DNA of 64,000 nucleotides from Mycolicibacterium tokaiense (lineage in GTDB: Bacteria; Actinomycetota; Actinomycetes; Mycobacteriales; Mycobacteriaceae): assembly GCF_010725885.1 (NCBI RefSeq), contig NZ_AP022600.1, positions 2,604,001-2,668,000 on the forward strand, read 5' to 3'. The notes beneath the pieces were generated by a model. It was not told where the DNA came from, did no database searches, and worked only from the letters and a program-made list of their open reading frames with translations. The position numbers were made by a program, and so were the translations under genes. Below, one piece after another: positions 1-7,383 of this stretch (positions are counted from its first letter, which is position 1; every line of letters starts with the position of its first letter).

Positions 1-767
1 CCGAGTAGCCGGACGGTGGCGGCAGGCAGCCGTAACGGATGACGCTCACGGCCCGCGACGCGGCCGGTCAACCTGATGAACTCGGCGATCGTCAGCGTCT
101 CGGCGGCGGGTGTGTGCCAGATCTGCCCGTCGGCACGCGCGTCGTCACCCAGGATGATGAGCGCACGCGCGGTGTCACTGGAGTACCCGAAGGTGTGCGG
201 AATGCCCAACGGCGCGAACCACATCGGCCGCCGGCCGCGGGACAACGGCCCCACAATCAGTTCCCCGGGCAGCGACATTCGCGCATCCGGGCCGTAGTAG
301 TCGCTGATGCGACCGATCGTCACCCGCATCCGACCGCGCTCGTGCGCGGCCAGCAGCGTGTGCCCGAGGTCGGCGCGCATTCTCTCCTTCGGGCCGACCG
401 GTCGCTGCGGCGTCTGTTCGGTGATCGGTCCGGTCACCGGCCCGTAGGCGTACAGATTGTCGGCGAATACCACCTTTGCACCCGTGGCCTCTGCTGCGGC
501 GATGACGTTGTCGATCATGACCGGGAACGAGGCCACCCACTCGGGGTAGGGCACATTGGCTGCCATGTGGATGACTGCCGCATCATGGCACGCGGCGATC
601 AGCGCCTCCCTGTCCATGACGTCGGTGCGGTGGTTCTCGACACCTGGTGGCAGTCCCTTGCCGGTTCGCGTGACGCCGCGTACCGGTCGACCATCAGTCG
701 ACAGCTGGCGGGCGATTTCTGCGCCGAGGCCGCTGCCGGCACCCAATACCACTGTCGTCTCGCTCAT
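1..767 (-). CDS. NAD(P)-dependent epimerase/dehydratase-like protein (C-terminus beyond window)
   Basis: Partial gene: 255 codons are visible from an ATG at 767 and the frame is still open at base 1. The N-terminus is a Rossmann nucleotide-binding motif (VVLGAGSGLGAEIA), followed by an AANVPYPEW stretch and a NLYAYGP segment typical of the extended SDR (NAD-dependent epimerase/dehydratase) family. Such proteins oxidise, reduce or epimerise hydroxyl or keto groups. The start overlaps the stop of the upstream flavin reductase by 4 bases (ATGA), so it is the last visible member of a five-gene translationally coupled operon. I infer a redox step in the same catabolic pathway; the substrate is not predictable. 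Confidence 0.75.
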   Translation of the reverse strand, partial: MSETTVVLGAGSGLGAEIARQLSTDGRPVRGVTRTGKGLPPGVENHRTDVMDREALIAACHDAAVIHMAANVPYPEWVASFPVMIDNVIAAAEATGAKVVFADNLYAYGPVTGPITEQTPQRPVGPKERMRADLGHTLLAAHERGRMRVTIGRISDYYGPDARMSLPGELIVGPLSRGRRPMWFAPLGIPHTFGYSSDTARALIILGDDARADGQIWHTPAAETLTIAEFIRLTGRVAGRERHPLRLPAATVRLL

Positions 768-1291
768 AACTCTCCTCGTATGGTGGCGGCCATCCGTCGA
801 AAGTCACTGCCCTGGAACACCAACGGTTCATGGTCTGCGTCCACGTGGATGGTTCTGATCAGGAACAGCGCGATCGTGTGGTCGCCCCCGGGCAGCTCAT
901 CGAACAACTCGCAGTCCAGGTGAGCGGCGGCGTGGTCGAGGAACACCGCACCGCTGTGGTGGGGCGTCCAGCTGACGTCGTTGAACCGGTCGCCGTTCTT
1001 GGCGGCCAACCGCCGGCAGCTCGGGCCCTGGGTGTCGTTGAGCAGACTGATCCCCAACCGGGAGAACCCACGCAGCACCGGCCAGGTCGAGGAGCTACGC
1101 GCCATCGCCACCGACACCAGGGGAGGATCCAGCGACAGGGGGGTGAACGAACTGGCCGCCATCCCGTGCGGGACACCGGCAGAGTCGAGCCCGCACACCG
1201 CCACAACGCTCTGCGGTACTTTCGCGAAGGCCGCTCGCAATTGCGCCGGGTCGGACGGTACATCCGCGAAGGCGGACGGCTTGCTAGCCAT
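764..1291 (-). CDS. Flavin reductase family protein (HpaC-like)
   Basis: A 175-residue single-domain protein of the flavin reductase-like FMN-binding family, which reduces FMN or FAD with NAD(P)H and hands free reduced flavin to a partner monooxygenase. Family features include the near N-terminal VPQSVVAVCG strand, the GMAASSFTPLSLDPPLVSVAM FMN-binding region (about residues 43-64) and the RFNDVSW segment. It overlaps the upstream LeuD-like gene by 8 bases and the downstream epimerase-like gene by 4. The luciferase-like monooxygenase at 5431, across the shared IclR promoter region, is the obvious partner, because that family uses FMNH2 from a separate reductase. The partnership is inferred from context. 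Confidence 0.85.
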   Translation of the reverse strand: MASKPSAFADVPSDPAQLRAAFAKVPQSVVAVCGLDSAGVPHGMAASSFTPLSLDPPLVSVAMARSSSTWPVLRGFSRLGISLLNDTQGPSCRRLAAKNGDRFNDVSWTPHHSGAVFLDHAAAHLDCELFDELPGGDHTIALFLIRTIHVDADHEPLVFQGSDFRRMAATIRGEL

Positions 1292-1817
1292 CGGCGCGGC
1301 CGCTGCTCGGCGGGGTGGGACGCAGGTATCCGGCAGCTTCGAGCTGGTTCATCAGTCCCCCTGCAGCCAGCATGTCCTCGATGAACTGCGGGAAGGGATC
1401 GAATACCGTTGTGGTGCACTGGGATTCATTGACGAGCTGAGCTGTACTCAGGTTGATGTCAAGCAGGTCACCCTCGGTGATCACCGTCCGCGCAGCGGGG
1501 ACGGTGATGGCGGGCAGACCGTAGTTGAGCAGGTTGCGGTGAAACAGCGAGTTGAACTGTTCGGCGATGAGACAGGTGATCCCGATCTCGAGGAACAGCT
1601 CGGCGACCGGCCGGCTGGATCCCAGTCCGAAATTGCGTCCGGCGACCACGATGTCACCAGGGGCGGCCAGTGCGGGCCAGCCGGGGCGGGTGGCGTCGAA
1701 CATGTGCTGCGCCGCTTCGGCGGGAGGGAGTTTCATGGCGAAGCCGGGGTACATGTCATCGGTGTTGACCTCATCGCCGAATACCCAGGCTCGACCGCGG
1801 ATCTGCGGCAGCGTCAT
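1284..1817 (-). CDS. LeuD-like hydro-lyase small subunit (isopropylmalate / 2,3-dimethylmalate dehydratase type)
   Basis: A 177-residue swivel-domain subunit of the aconitase superfamily. The GRAWVFGDEVNTDDMYPG start and the VVAGRNFGLGSSRPVAELF segment (about residues 58-76) are the substrate-binding signature of LeuD and of the 2,3-dimethylmalate dehydratase small subunit. With the LeuC-like large subunit immediately upstream (4-base ATGA overlap) it would form a heterodimeric [4Fe-4S] hydro-lyase that interconverts a malate-type 2-hydroxyacid and the corresponding alkylmaleate. The neighbouring C-C lyase, and the absence of leuA or leuB, argue for a catabolic role rather than leucine biosynthesis. 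The exact substrate is unknown. Confidence 0.82.
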   Translation of the reverse strand: MTLPQIRGRAWVFGDEVNTDDMYPGFAMKLPPAEAAQHMFDATRPGWPALAAPGDIVVAGRNFGLGSSRPVAELFLEIGITCLIAEQFNSLFHRNLLNYGLPAITVPAARTVITEGDLLDINLSTAQLVNESQCTTTVFDPFPQFIEDMLAAGGLMNQLEAAGYLRPTPPSSGRADG

Positions 1818-3076
1818 CGGTGTGCCTCCGTCAACCGAACCGGCGCAGTGATGTGCCCGGCGATGGCCGACGCGGCGACGGTGGCGGGCGACGCCATGTA
1901 GATGGAGGCCTCCGTGCTACCCATCCGTCCGCGGAAGTTCCTGGTGCTGGCCGTGATACACACCTCCGACGGTGCGAGCAGACCCATGTGGTAACCGAAG
2001 CATGCGCCGCACGTCGAGTTGGTGACGACGGCGCCGGCCTCCAGCAGGGTCGCAACGTAGCCCAGCCTGACCGCCTCCAGGTACACCTTCTGTGATGCCG
2101 GGGTGACGATCAGCCGGACACCGTCTGCAACGCGGCGCCCGGCCACCACACGCGCGGCAACCTCCAGATCGGCGAGCTGGCCGTTGGCGCACGAGCCGAT
2201 GAAGGCCTGGTCGACCCGGGTGCCGGCGAGCTCGCCGACCGGCACGGCATTGTTGATCACGGTGCCCGGGAGCGCGACCATCGGTTCGACACTGCGGAGA
2301 TCGATCATCCGGATTTCTTCGTACTCGGCGCCGGGATCACCGTTGCGGGGTGTGAAGGCAGCATCGGGCGCGGTGCGCGACAGGTGTTCCAGGCACACGT
2401 CATCGGCGGGAAACACCGTGAAATCGGCGCCGATCTCCGCCCCCTGAGTGGCAATCGTGCGGCGATCCGCGATGGGAACGCTGGCCAGACCCGGGCCGCC
2501 GAACTCGACGGCGTGATCGGTGGCATCGCCGTAGCGGTTCGCGATGTGCAGGAAGATGTCCTTGCCGTTGACGTGTGGGGGTTTGCAGCCCACGAGTTCA
2601 TAACGGATGGTCCTGGGCACCCGGTACCAGGTTTTGCCGGTGCAGACCATCTGCAGTATCTCGGCCGGACCGAGGCCCCGCGCCGCGGTGTTCATGGCGC
2701 CCCCTGCGCAGGTGTGGGAGTCGGTACACGCCAGAACTGTCCCTGGGAGCGCCATCCCCTGTTCGTCGATGACCTGGTGCACGATGCCGTGCCTGCCGAT
2801 GTCGAAGAAGCGCCCGATGCGGTGCTCGCGGGCGAACGCACGGGCCCTGGTGCCGTGAACCGCGTCGCGGACGGTCGGCGCGGGAACAGCGTGGTCCATG
2901 ACGATCGCAATCTTGTCCGGGTCATGCACCGCGACCACGTCGGCCAGGCGGAGCTGGGCGAACTGCACGTCGATGATCACCGTCATGTCCACGTCGCAGG
3001 TCACGATCTGGCCTGGTGTCACCTCGTCATGGCCGGAGGCTGCGGCGAGGATGCTCTCGATGATGGTGTTAGGCAT
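1814..3076 (-). CDS. LeuC-like [4Fe-4S] hydro-lyase large subunit (dimethylmalate dehydratase type)
   Basis: A 420-residue aconitase-superfamily large subunit, starting at the ATG at 3076, which overlaps the upstream lyase gene by 8 bases. The three iron-sulfur cysteines are present: Cys296 in IGSCANG, and Cys356 and Cys359 in NSTCGACFG. A TDSHTCAGGAMNT segment (about residues 118-130) is the usual substrate/Fe-S region. Known relatives are 3-isopropylmalate dehydratase, homoaconitase and the DmdA subunit of 2,3-dimethylmalate dehydratase from anaerobic nicotinate fermentation. Pairing with an isocitrate-lyase-superfamily enzyme is the DmdAB/Dml arrangement, so I favour hydration of an alkylmaleate followed by lyase cleavage. 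An in-frame ATG farther upstream (3181) would sit inside the lyase gene and is rejected. Confidence 0.84.
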   Translation of the reverse strand: MPNTIIESILAAASGHDEVTPGQIVTCDVDMTVIIDVQFAQLRLADVVAVHDPDKIAIVMDHAVPAPTVRDAVHGTRARAFAREHRIGRFFDIGRHGIVHQVIDEQGMALPGTVLACTDSHTCAGGAMNTAARGLGPAEILQMVCTGKTWYRVPRTIRYELVGCKPPHVNGKDIFLHIANRYGDATDHAVEFGGPGLASVPIADRRTIATQGAEIGADFTVFPADDVCLEHLSRTAPDAAFTPRNGDPGAEYEEIRMIDLRSVEPMVALPGTVINNAVPVGELAGTRVDQAFIGSCANGQLADLEVAARVVAGRRVADGVRLIVTPASQKVYLEAVRLGYVATLLEAGAVVTNSTCGACFGYHMGLLAPSEVCITASTRNFRGRMGSTEASIYMASPATVAASAIAGHITAPVRLTEAHR

Positions 3077-3929
3077 CGGCAGCACTCCCGGCGTAGGCGC
3101 CGCGGATGCGCTCCCAGAACGGCAGACCGAGTGCGTCGAAGAAGCGCCGTGGTGACGGTAGCCCCGCGCCCTGGGTGTCATGGCGGGCCAGGGCTGCGAG
3201 AGCGTCGGTGATTCCGCGGACCGCGCCCCCGACGCCGGCCCCGGGCGCGATCACGAGTGCGTATCCGAAGTCCCGCAGCTGTTCGAGCGAGACCGGGGGT
3301 GTCTTGCCGTGCGGGACCAGGTTGAACAACACCGGCGCATCCACTTCCGCGGGAATGCGCGCGATCTCATCGAGTGACTCTGGAGCCTCGACGAAGATGA
3401 CGTCAGCGCCGGCGGTGACGTACCGCGCGGCACGGCGCAGGGCGTCGTCCATTCCGTTTACGGCACGCGCGTCGGTGCGCGCGATGATGAGCGCGTCCGT
3501 GCGGGCGTCGCAGGCGGCCTCGATCTTGGCGGTGAATTCGCCGACGTCGACGACGGACTTCTCCTCGAGGTGCCCACACCGTTTGGGGAACACCTGGTCC
3601 TCCAGTTGGACGGCGGACACCCCGACCCGTTGGTACTCCCGGACTGTGCGGAAGACGTTGGTCACGTCGCCGAAACCGGTATCGGCATCGGCGATCAGCG
3701 GTTTCGACAAACAGCGCCGAATCACGGCGGCGGACGCCACCAGTTCGGTCATCGTGGCCAGTCCGATGTCGGGGAGCCCCACTGCGGAGGCCGAGACGGC
3801 AGCCCCCGACATGTATGCCACCGGGAAGGCCGAATTCTGGATCAGCGCGGCCGAGACGCCGTCGTACACACCTGGCGCGATCACCAGGTCGGGTCCGTTG
3901 ATCAGGTCACGCAAGACAGTTCCCGTCAC
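3069..3929 (-). CDS. Isocitrate lyase/PEP mutase superfamily C-C lyase (2,3-dimethylmalate lyase or oxaloacetate decarboxylase type)
   Basis: A 286-residue TIM-barrel protein, first gene of the leftward operon. The Mg-binding DADTGFG motif (residues 81-87) and the catalytic-loop KRCGHLEEK motif (about residues 116-124, with the general-acid Cys) mark it as a lyase of the isocitrate lyase, 2-methylisocitrate lyase and 2,3-dimethylmalate lyase group. Such enzymes cleave a 2-hydroxyacid to pyruvate or glyoxylate plus a second acid. I chose the GTG at 3929 because AAAGGGG lies 7 bases upstream. An alternative ATG at 3998 adds 23 atypical residues and lies inside the probable IclR operator. Its place ahead of leuC/leuD-like genes suggests cleavage of their alkylmalate product. 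Confidence 0.83.
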   Translation of the reverse strand: MTGTVLRDLINGPDLVIAPGVYDGVSAALIQNSAFPVAYMSGAAVSASAVGLPDIGLATMTELVASAAVIRRCLSKPLIADADTGFGDVTNVFRTVREYQRVGVSAVQLEDQVFPKRCGHLEEKSVVDVGEFTAKIEAACDARTDALIIARTDARAVNGMDDALRRAARYVTAGADVIFVEAPESLDEIARIPAEVDAPVLFNLVPHGKTPPVSLEQLRDFGYALVIAPGAGVGGAVRGITDALAALARHDTQGAGLPSPRRFFDALGLPFWERIRGAYAGSAADA

Positions 3930-3976
3930 GGGGTGACCCCTTTCGATGGGGAAGTGGGCGGGCGAACGACTAACCC

Positions 3977-4004
3977 GCCAGATGGGTTTAGAAACCATCT
4001 AGTG
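3977..4004. promoter_or_regulatory. Probable IclR operator, lyase-operon side
   Basis: An imperfect inverted repeat: CCAGATGGGTTT, two bases, then AAACCATCTAGTGG. Read on the minus strand it gives CCACTAGATGGTT with a trailing AACC. The same block occurs in the opposite orientation at 4109-4134, directly in front of the IclR gene. It lies 48 bases or more upstream of the lyase GTG start. Assignment to the adjacent IclR protein is an inference from position. Confidence 0.6.
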
Positions 4005-4073
4005 GTGACAGTAAATTCCGATGACGACGGTGTCAATGCTGCGCTGTGGCCTGATGCACGAGGCGCCGCGGTA

Positions 4074-4103
4074 TTGACAGACGTGGCTGGCCGTGACTAC
4101 GGT
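4074..4103 (+). promoter_or_regulatory. Probable sigma-70-type promoter for the iclR operon
   Basis: TTGACA at 4074-4079 and TACGGT at 4098-4103 are separated by 18 bases. A hyphenated palindrome (GGC, GTGAC, tacg, GTCAC, GCC; 4089-4110) covers the -10 element, so a repressor bound there would occlude the promoter. The promoter is inferred from consensus only. Confidence 0.45.
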
Positions 4104-4108
4104 CACAG

Positions 4109-4134
4109 CCACTAGATGGTTATATGAACCACCA
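4109..4134. promoter_or_regulatory. Probable IclR operator, iclR side
   Basis: CCACTAGATGGTT, five bases, then AACCACC, ending 20 bases before the iclR ATG. Its first 13 bases are identical to the minus strand of 3992-4004, so the intergenic region is flanked by two oppositely facing copies. This fits autoregulation of iclR and joint control of both divergent operons. Confidence 0.6.
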
Positions 4135-4153
4135 GACGGTCGCGGGAGGAACA

Positions 4154-4948
4154 ATGGTCGAGGATGGATCGGTGCGCGTCATCGAGCGCGTCTGTCTGGT
4201 CTTGGACTGCTTCACCAAACAGCAGCCGCGCCTGCAGGTCGGCGACATCCGGGACCGCACCGGTCTCCCCGCCACCACCGTGGCGAGAATCCTCAAAAAC
4301 CTGGTAGCGCAACGTCTTCTGGAGCGAGAAGGAAACGACTACCGGTTGGGTCTGCGGGTGCTGGTCTGGTCGGCGCCGGCCAAGGCGGCATCCGATCTGA
4401 TCATGGCCGCCGGTCCGGTGATCGATCATGTGCGGGACCTGACCGGGGAGACCACCGGTGTGTATGTACGGCAGGGGGCCGTTCGTGTCGGGGTCGCCGC
4501 CACTCTGTCCGAGCGATCCATCATCTACAACGGCTATGTCGGACAGGTGATGCCCATGCACGCCGGCGCCGCGGGTAAAACACTGATGGCCTTCAGCGAG
4601 CAGGCGCTGTCCTCGGCGCTCGACGCCGGCCTGACCCGGTTCACCGATGCCACCATCACCGACGCTGCCGCCCTGCGACGGGAACTCGAGACCGTCCGTG
4701 CGCAGGGGTGGGCCTACGCCTCCGAGGAGCGTGAGCCGGGGCTCAGCTCGATCGCCGCCCCGATCCTCGACTCGGCAGGTGAGATCACCGCCACCATCAC
4801 CGTCGGCGGCCCCACGTTCCGGCTGTCTCCCGCGGCGGCAGCCGAATTCGGCCCGCTGATTGCCGCCGCCGGTATCTCGATATCCCAAAGGCTGGGCTAC
4901 GTCGGCCATCTGGCCGACCATCCCGCTCCTACGACGAACGGACACTGA
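4154..4948 (+). CDS. IclR family transcriptional regulator
   Basis: A 264-residue regulator with the two-domain IclR layout. An N-terminal winged helix-turn-helix (about residues 8-70, including LQVGDIRDRTGLPATTVARILKNL) is followed by an effector-binding GAF-like domain (about residues 85-255) with the conserved MPMHAGAAGKTLMAF segment. The ATG at 4154 is chosen because GGGAGG lies 5 bases upstream; an ATG 30 bases earlier lies in the operator. IclR proteins commonly sense intermediates of aromatic or carboxylic-acid catabolism. Paired dyads in the divergent promoter region suggest that it controls both flanking operons and itself. Confidence 0.9.
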   Translation: MVEDGSVRVIERVCLVLDCFTKQQPRLQVGDIRDRTGLPATTVARILKNLVAQRLLEREGNDYRLGLRVLVWSAPAKAASDLIMAAGPVIDHVRDLTGETTGVYVRQGAVRVGVAATLSERSIIYNGYVGQVMPMHAGAAGKTLMAFSEQALSSALDAGLTRFTDATITDAAALRRELETVRAQGWAYASEEREPGLSSIAAPILDSAGEITATITVGGPTFRLSPAAAAEFGPLIAAAGISISQRLGYVGHLADHPAPTTNGH

Positions 4949-4952
4949 CATC

Positions 4953-5396
4953 ATGTCGACCACGACCGCGCCCGCCACCCGATCGCTGCAGACCCTGACC
5001 CTCGCGGGAGCCTCCGCGCTGACCGAGGCGGCGATAACCGCCGCCTCCGACCAGGCGATGGCGATCGCAGTGGCTGTCCATGACGCCGGTGGCAACCTGC
5101 TCAGCTTCGCGCGCATGGACGGCGTCCCGGAGCTCACCATCGAGATCGCGCAGAACAAGTCGTACACCGCCGTGGCCTTCGGGTTGCCCACCCATCAATG
5201 GCACGACGTCATCAAGAACGACGAGCCGTTGAGGCTCGGAATGGTCCACACTCCGCGGCTGGTCACCTACGGCGGTGGATTCCCGCTGGTGTCCGCGGGA
5301 CAGGTGGTCGGCGCCATCGGCATCAGCGGGGGCCATTACAGCCAGGACATGCAGATTGCGCAGAGTGCACTTCAATCCTGCGGTTACGCGGGCTGA
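4953..5396 (+). CDS. GlcG/HbpS-family (DUF336) protein
   Basis: A 147-residue protein of the GlcG/HbpS/PduO-C family. The core AMAIAVAVHDAGGNLLSFARMDG (about residues 31-53), the NKSYTAVAFG helix and the C-terminal GGGFPLVSAGQVVGAIGISGG are the family hallmarks. Members bind haem or cobalamin (HbpS, PduO C-terminus) or accompany catabolic operons without a settled function (GlcG). It starts 4 bases after the iclR stop and precedes the monooxygenase gene, so it is cotranscribed with the oxygenase module. No catalytic role is proposed; a cofactor or small-molecule-binding accessory role is plausible. Confidence 0.82.
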   Translation: MSTTTAPATRSLQTLTLAGASALTEAAITAASDQAMAIAVAVHDAGGNLLSFARMDGVPELTIEIAQNKSYTAVAFGLPTHQWHDVIKNDEPLRLGMVHTPRLVTYGGGFPLVSAGQVVGAIGISGGHYSQDMQIAQSALQSCGYAG

Positions 5397-5430
5397 AATC
5401 AATCCTTCACCACCGAAACGAGGTTGTGTC

Positions 5431-6564
5431 ATGCCCGAAGACCATGCTGACGTCACTGCCGAAGCGCGAGAGCATCTTTCGCTGTACGACAACACGAACA
5501 GACTCAAGCTGGGAACCTTCGCCACCAACGCGAGCTACGGCTCGAGCATCAGCGAGGCACCCACGTCATATCACGTGAGCTGGCAGCACACGGTGGGTCT
5601 CGCACAACAGGCCGAGCGGTTGGGCCTCGACATGGTGGTCCCCATCGGCCGGTGGCGAGGCTTCGGCGGCGCGACGAACTTCAACGGCGAGAGCTTCGAG
5701 ACCTACACCTGGGCGGCGGGAATCGCCCAGGCCACCGAGCGGGTGATGGTGTTCGCGACATCCCACGTTCCCACCATCCATCCGATCGTGGCCGCCAAGC
5801 AGGCCGTCACCATCGACCACATCTCCAACGGGCGGTTCGGCCTCAACCTCGTCATGGGCTGGTTCAAACCGGAGATGGAGATGTTCGGCTCGGCACTGCG
5901 TGAGCACGACGAGAGGTACGGCGTCGGAGACGAGTGGGTGCGCATCGTCAAGCAGCTGTGGACCGACGAGGAGCCGGTGTCCTTCGACGGCCGCTTCTAC
6001 ACGATCAACGGGGCCGAGTCCTGGCCCAAACCGATCCAGCGTCCCCACCCGGTGATCATGAACGCTGGATCCTCGCCCGCGGGAAGCGACTTTGCTGCGC
6101 GCAACGCCGACATCAACTTCGTCACGGTCGACGACGCGGAGGTGGCCGCGGCACTGGTCCAGAAGCTCAAGGCCAACGCCCGCGACAACTACGGGCGCGA
6201 CCCGCAGGTGTTCTCGGGTGCGTACGTCGTCTGTCGTGACACCGAAAAGGAAGCCCGCGACGCGGTGCAGTCGGTTCTCGATCACGGTGACCGGCAGGCC
6301 GCGCGCAACCTGATGGAGGTGCTCGGCGTGCAGAGCGGCTCCTTCGACCACCTGATGAAGAAAGGCATGGAGGACCGTTTCATCACCGGTTGGGGCGCAC
6401 CGGCTTTCGTCGGCACACCCGAGCAGATCGCCGATCAGTTCATCGGGTTGGAGAAGGCGGGGATCTCTGGGATCACCATGGGCTTCCTCGATTACGCAGC
6501 GGAACTCGAGTACTTCGGCGAGACCGTGCTGCCACTGCTCCGCGAAGCCGGCCTGCGCGCCTGA
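5431..6564 (+). CDS. Luciferase-like (LLM class) flavin-dependent monooxygenase
   Basis: A 377-residue TIM-barrel monooxygenase of the bacterial luciferase superfamily, in the group including RutA, SfnG, DmoA and NtaA. Family features are the GLDMVVPIGRWRGFGG region, HPIVAAKQAVTIDHISNGRFGLNLVMGW (about residues 111-138), and the FDGRFYTINGAESWPKPIQRPHPVIMNAG stretch. These enzymes use FMNH2 and O2 to oxygenate or cleave C-N, C-S or C-C bonds, and need an external flavin reductase such as the product of 764-1291. The start is placed at ATG 5431, with AGG 7 bases upstream. An SDR and RibBA follow closely, a layout suggesting a high local flavin demand. The substrate is unknown. Confidence 0.85.
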   Translation: MPEDHADVTAEAREHLSLYDNTNRLKLGTFATNASYGSSISEAPTSYHVSWQHTVGLAQQAERLGLDMVVPIGRWRGFGGATNFNGESFETYTWAAGIAQATERVMVFATSHVPTIHPIVAAKQAVTIDHISNGRFGLNLVMGWFKPEMEMFGSALREHDERYGVGDEWVRIVKQLWTDEEPVSFDGRFYTINGAESWPKPIQRPHPVIMNAGSSPAGSDFAARNADINFVTVDDAEVAAALVQKLKANARDNYGRDPQVFSGAYVVCRDTEKEARDAVQSVLDHGDRQAARNLMEVLGVQSGSFDHLMKKGMEDRFITGWGAPAFVGTPEQIADQFIGLEKAGISGITMGFLDYAAELEYFGETVLPLLREAGLRA

Positions 6565-6599
6565 GCGTGAACGACACCTACTCGACGAAGGGCGACACA

Positions 6600-7361
6600 G
6601 TGGGACGGCTCGACAACAAACTGGCGGTGATCACCGGTGCGACGGGCGGGGTGGGACGCGCCGCATGCCACATGTTCTGCCGCGAAGGCGCATCGGTGAT
6701 CGGCGTCGACATCGACGATGACGCGGGGGCAGCACTGCAATCGAAGTTGACCGCCGAGGGATTCGCCTTCGAGTTCCGCACGGTGGACGTTGCCTCCGAA
6801 CACGAGGTGGCTGAACTCGCCGCGGATGTCGGGCAAGGCCGGACGATCGACATCGTCTACAACAACGCGGGCATCATCCTGGGTAAGCCCATCGTGGAGT
6901 CCACGGTCGAGGACTGGGACCGCATCCACAACGCCAACTCCAAATCCGTGTTCCTGATGATCCGGGCCTTCGCGCCCCGGATGACCAATCCCGGTGGTGC
7001 CATTGTGAACACCTCGTCAGCAGGCGGTGCGGTGGCGCTACCCAACATGGCCATCTACGGGGCGGCCAAAGCCGGAGTCATCATGCTCTCGAAGGTCGCG
7101 GCCGTCGACCTGGCCCCTGGCATCCGGGTCAACGCACTCCTACCCGGCGTCGTCGACACCCCGATGCCACACAATTTCGTGGCAGGTCTGCCCGAAGCCC
7201 AGCAGGCCGCCGTCCTCGATGGATTTCGGGCGCAACATCTGACGGGCCGGATAGGCCGTCCCGAGGAGGTGGCTGCCGCCGCACTTTTTCTCGCCAGCGA
7301 CGAAGCGTCGTTCATCACGGGCAGCGCGATGTATGTCGACGGTGGCGCCACCGCAATGTGA
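6600..7361 (+). CDS. SDR family oxidoreductase
   Basis: A 253-residue classical short-chain dehydrogenase: cofactor motif TGATGGVG near residues 12-19, NNAG at about 88, the catalytic YGAAK (Tyr and Lys four apart) and a C-terminal SAMYVDGGATAM typical of FabG-like enzymes. Start is the GTG at 6600, with GAAGGG about 7 bases upstream; a GTG at 6567 would add 11 residues. An acidic residue at the end of strand 2 (GVDIDDD) suggests NAD rather than NADP preference. It lies between the monooxygenase and ribBA and probably oxidises or reduces a hydroxy/keto intermediate of the same pathway. Confidence 0.86.
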   Translation: MGRLDNKLAVITGATGGVGRAACHMFCREGASVIGVDIDDDAGAALQSKLTAEGFAFEFRTVDVASEHEVAELAADVGQGRTIDIVYNNAGIILGKPIVESTVEDWDRIHNANSKSVFLMIRAFAPRMTNPGGAIVNTSSAGGAVALPNMAIYGAAKAGVIMLSKVAAVDLAPGIRVNALLPGVVDTPMPHNFVAGLPEAQQAAVLDGFRAQHLTGRIGRPEEVAAAALFLASDEASFITGSAMYVDGGATAM

Positions 7362-7383
7362 CCGCCCGCGAAGAAGGACAGAC

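Noticed and set aside
39..923. A 294-codon plus-strand frame at the left edge
   Set aside because: It overlaps the epimerase-like and flavin-reductase genes antisense and has no domain similarity.
1814..3181. Longer start (3181) for the LeuC-like gene
   Set aside because: The extra 35 residues lie inside the lyase gene and lack similarity; ATG 3076 gives the normal family N-terminus.
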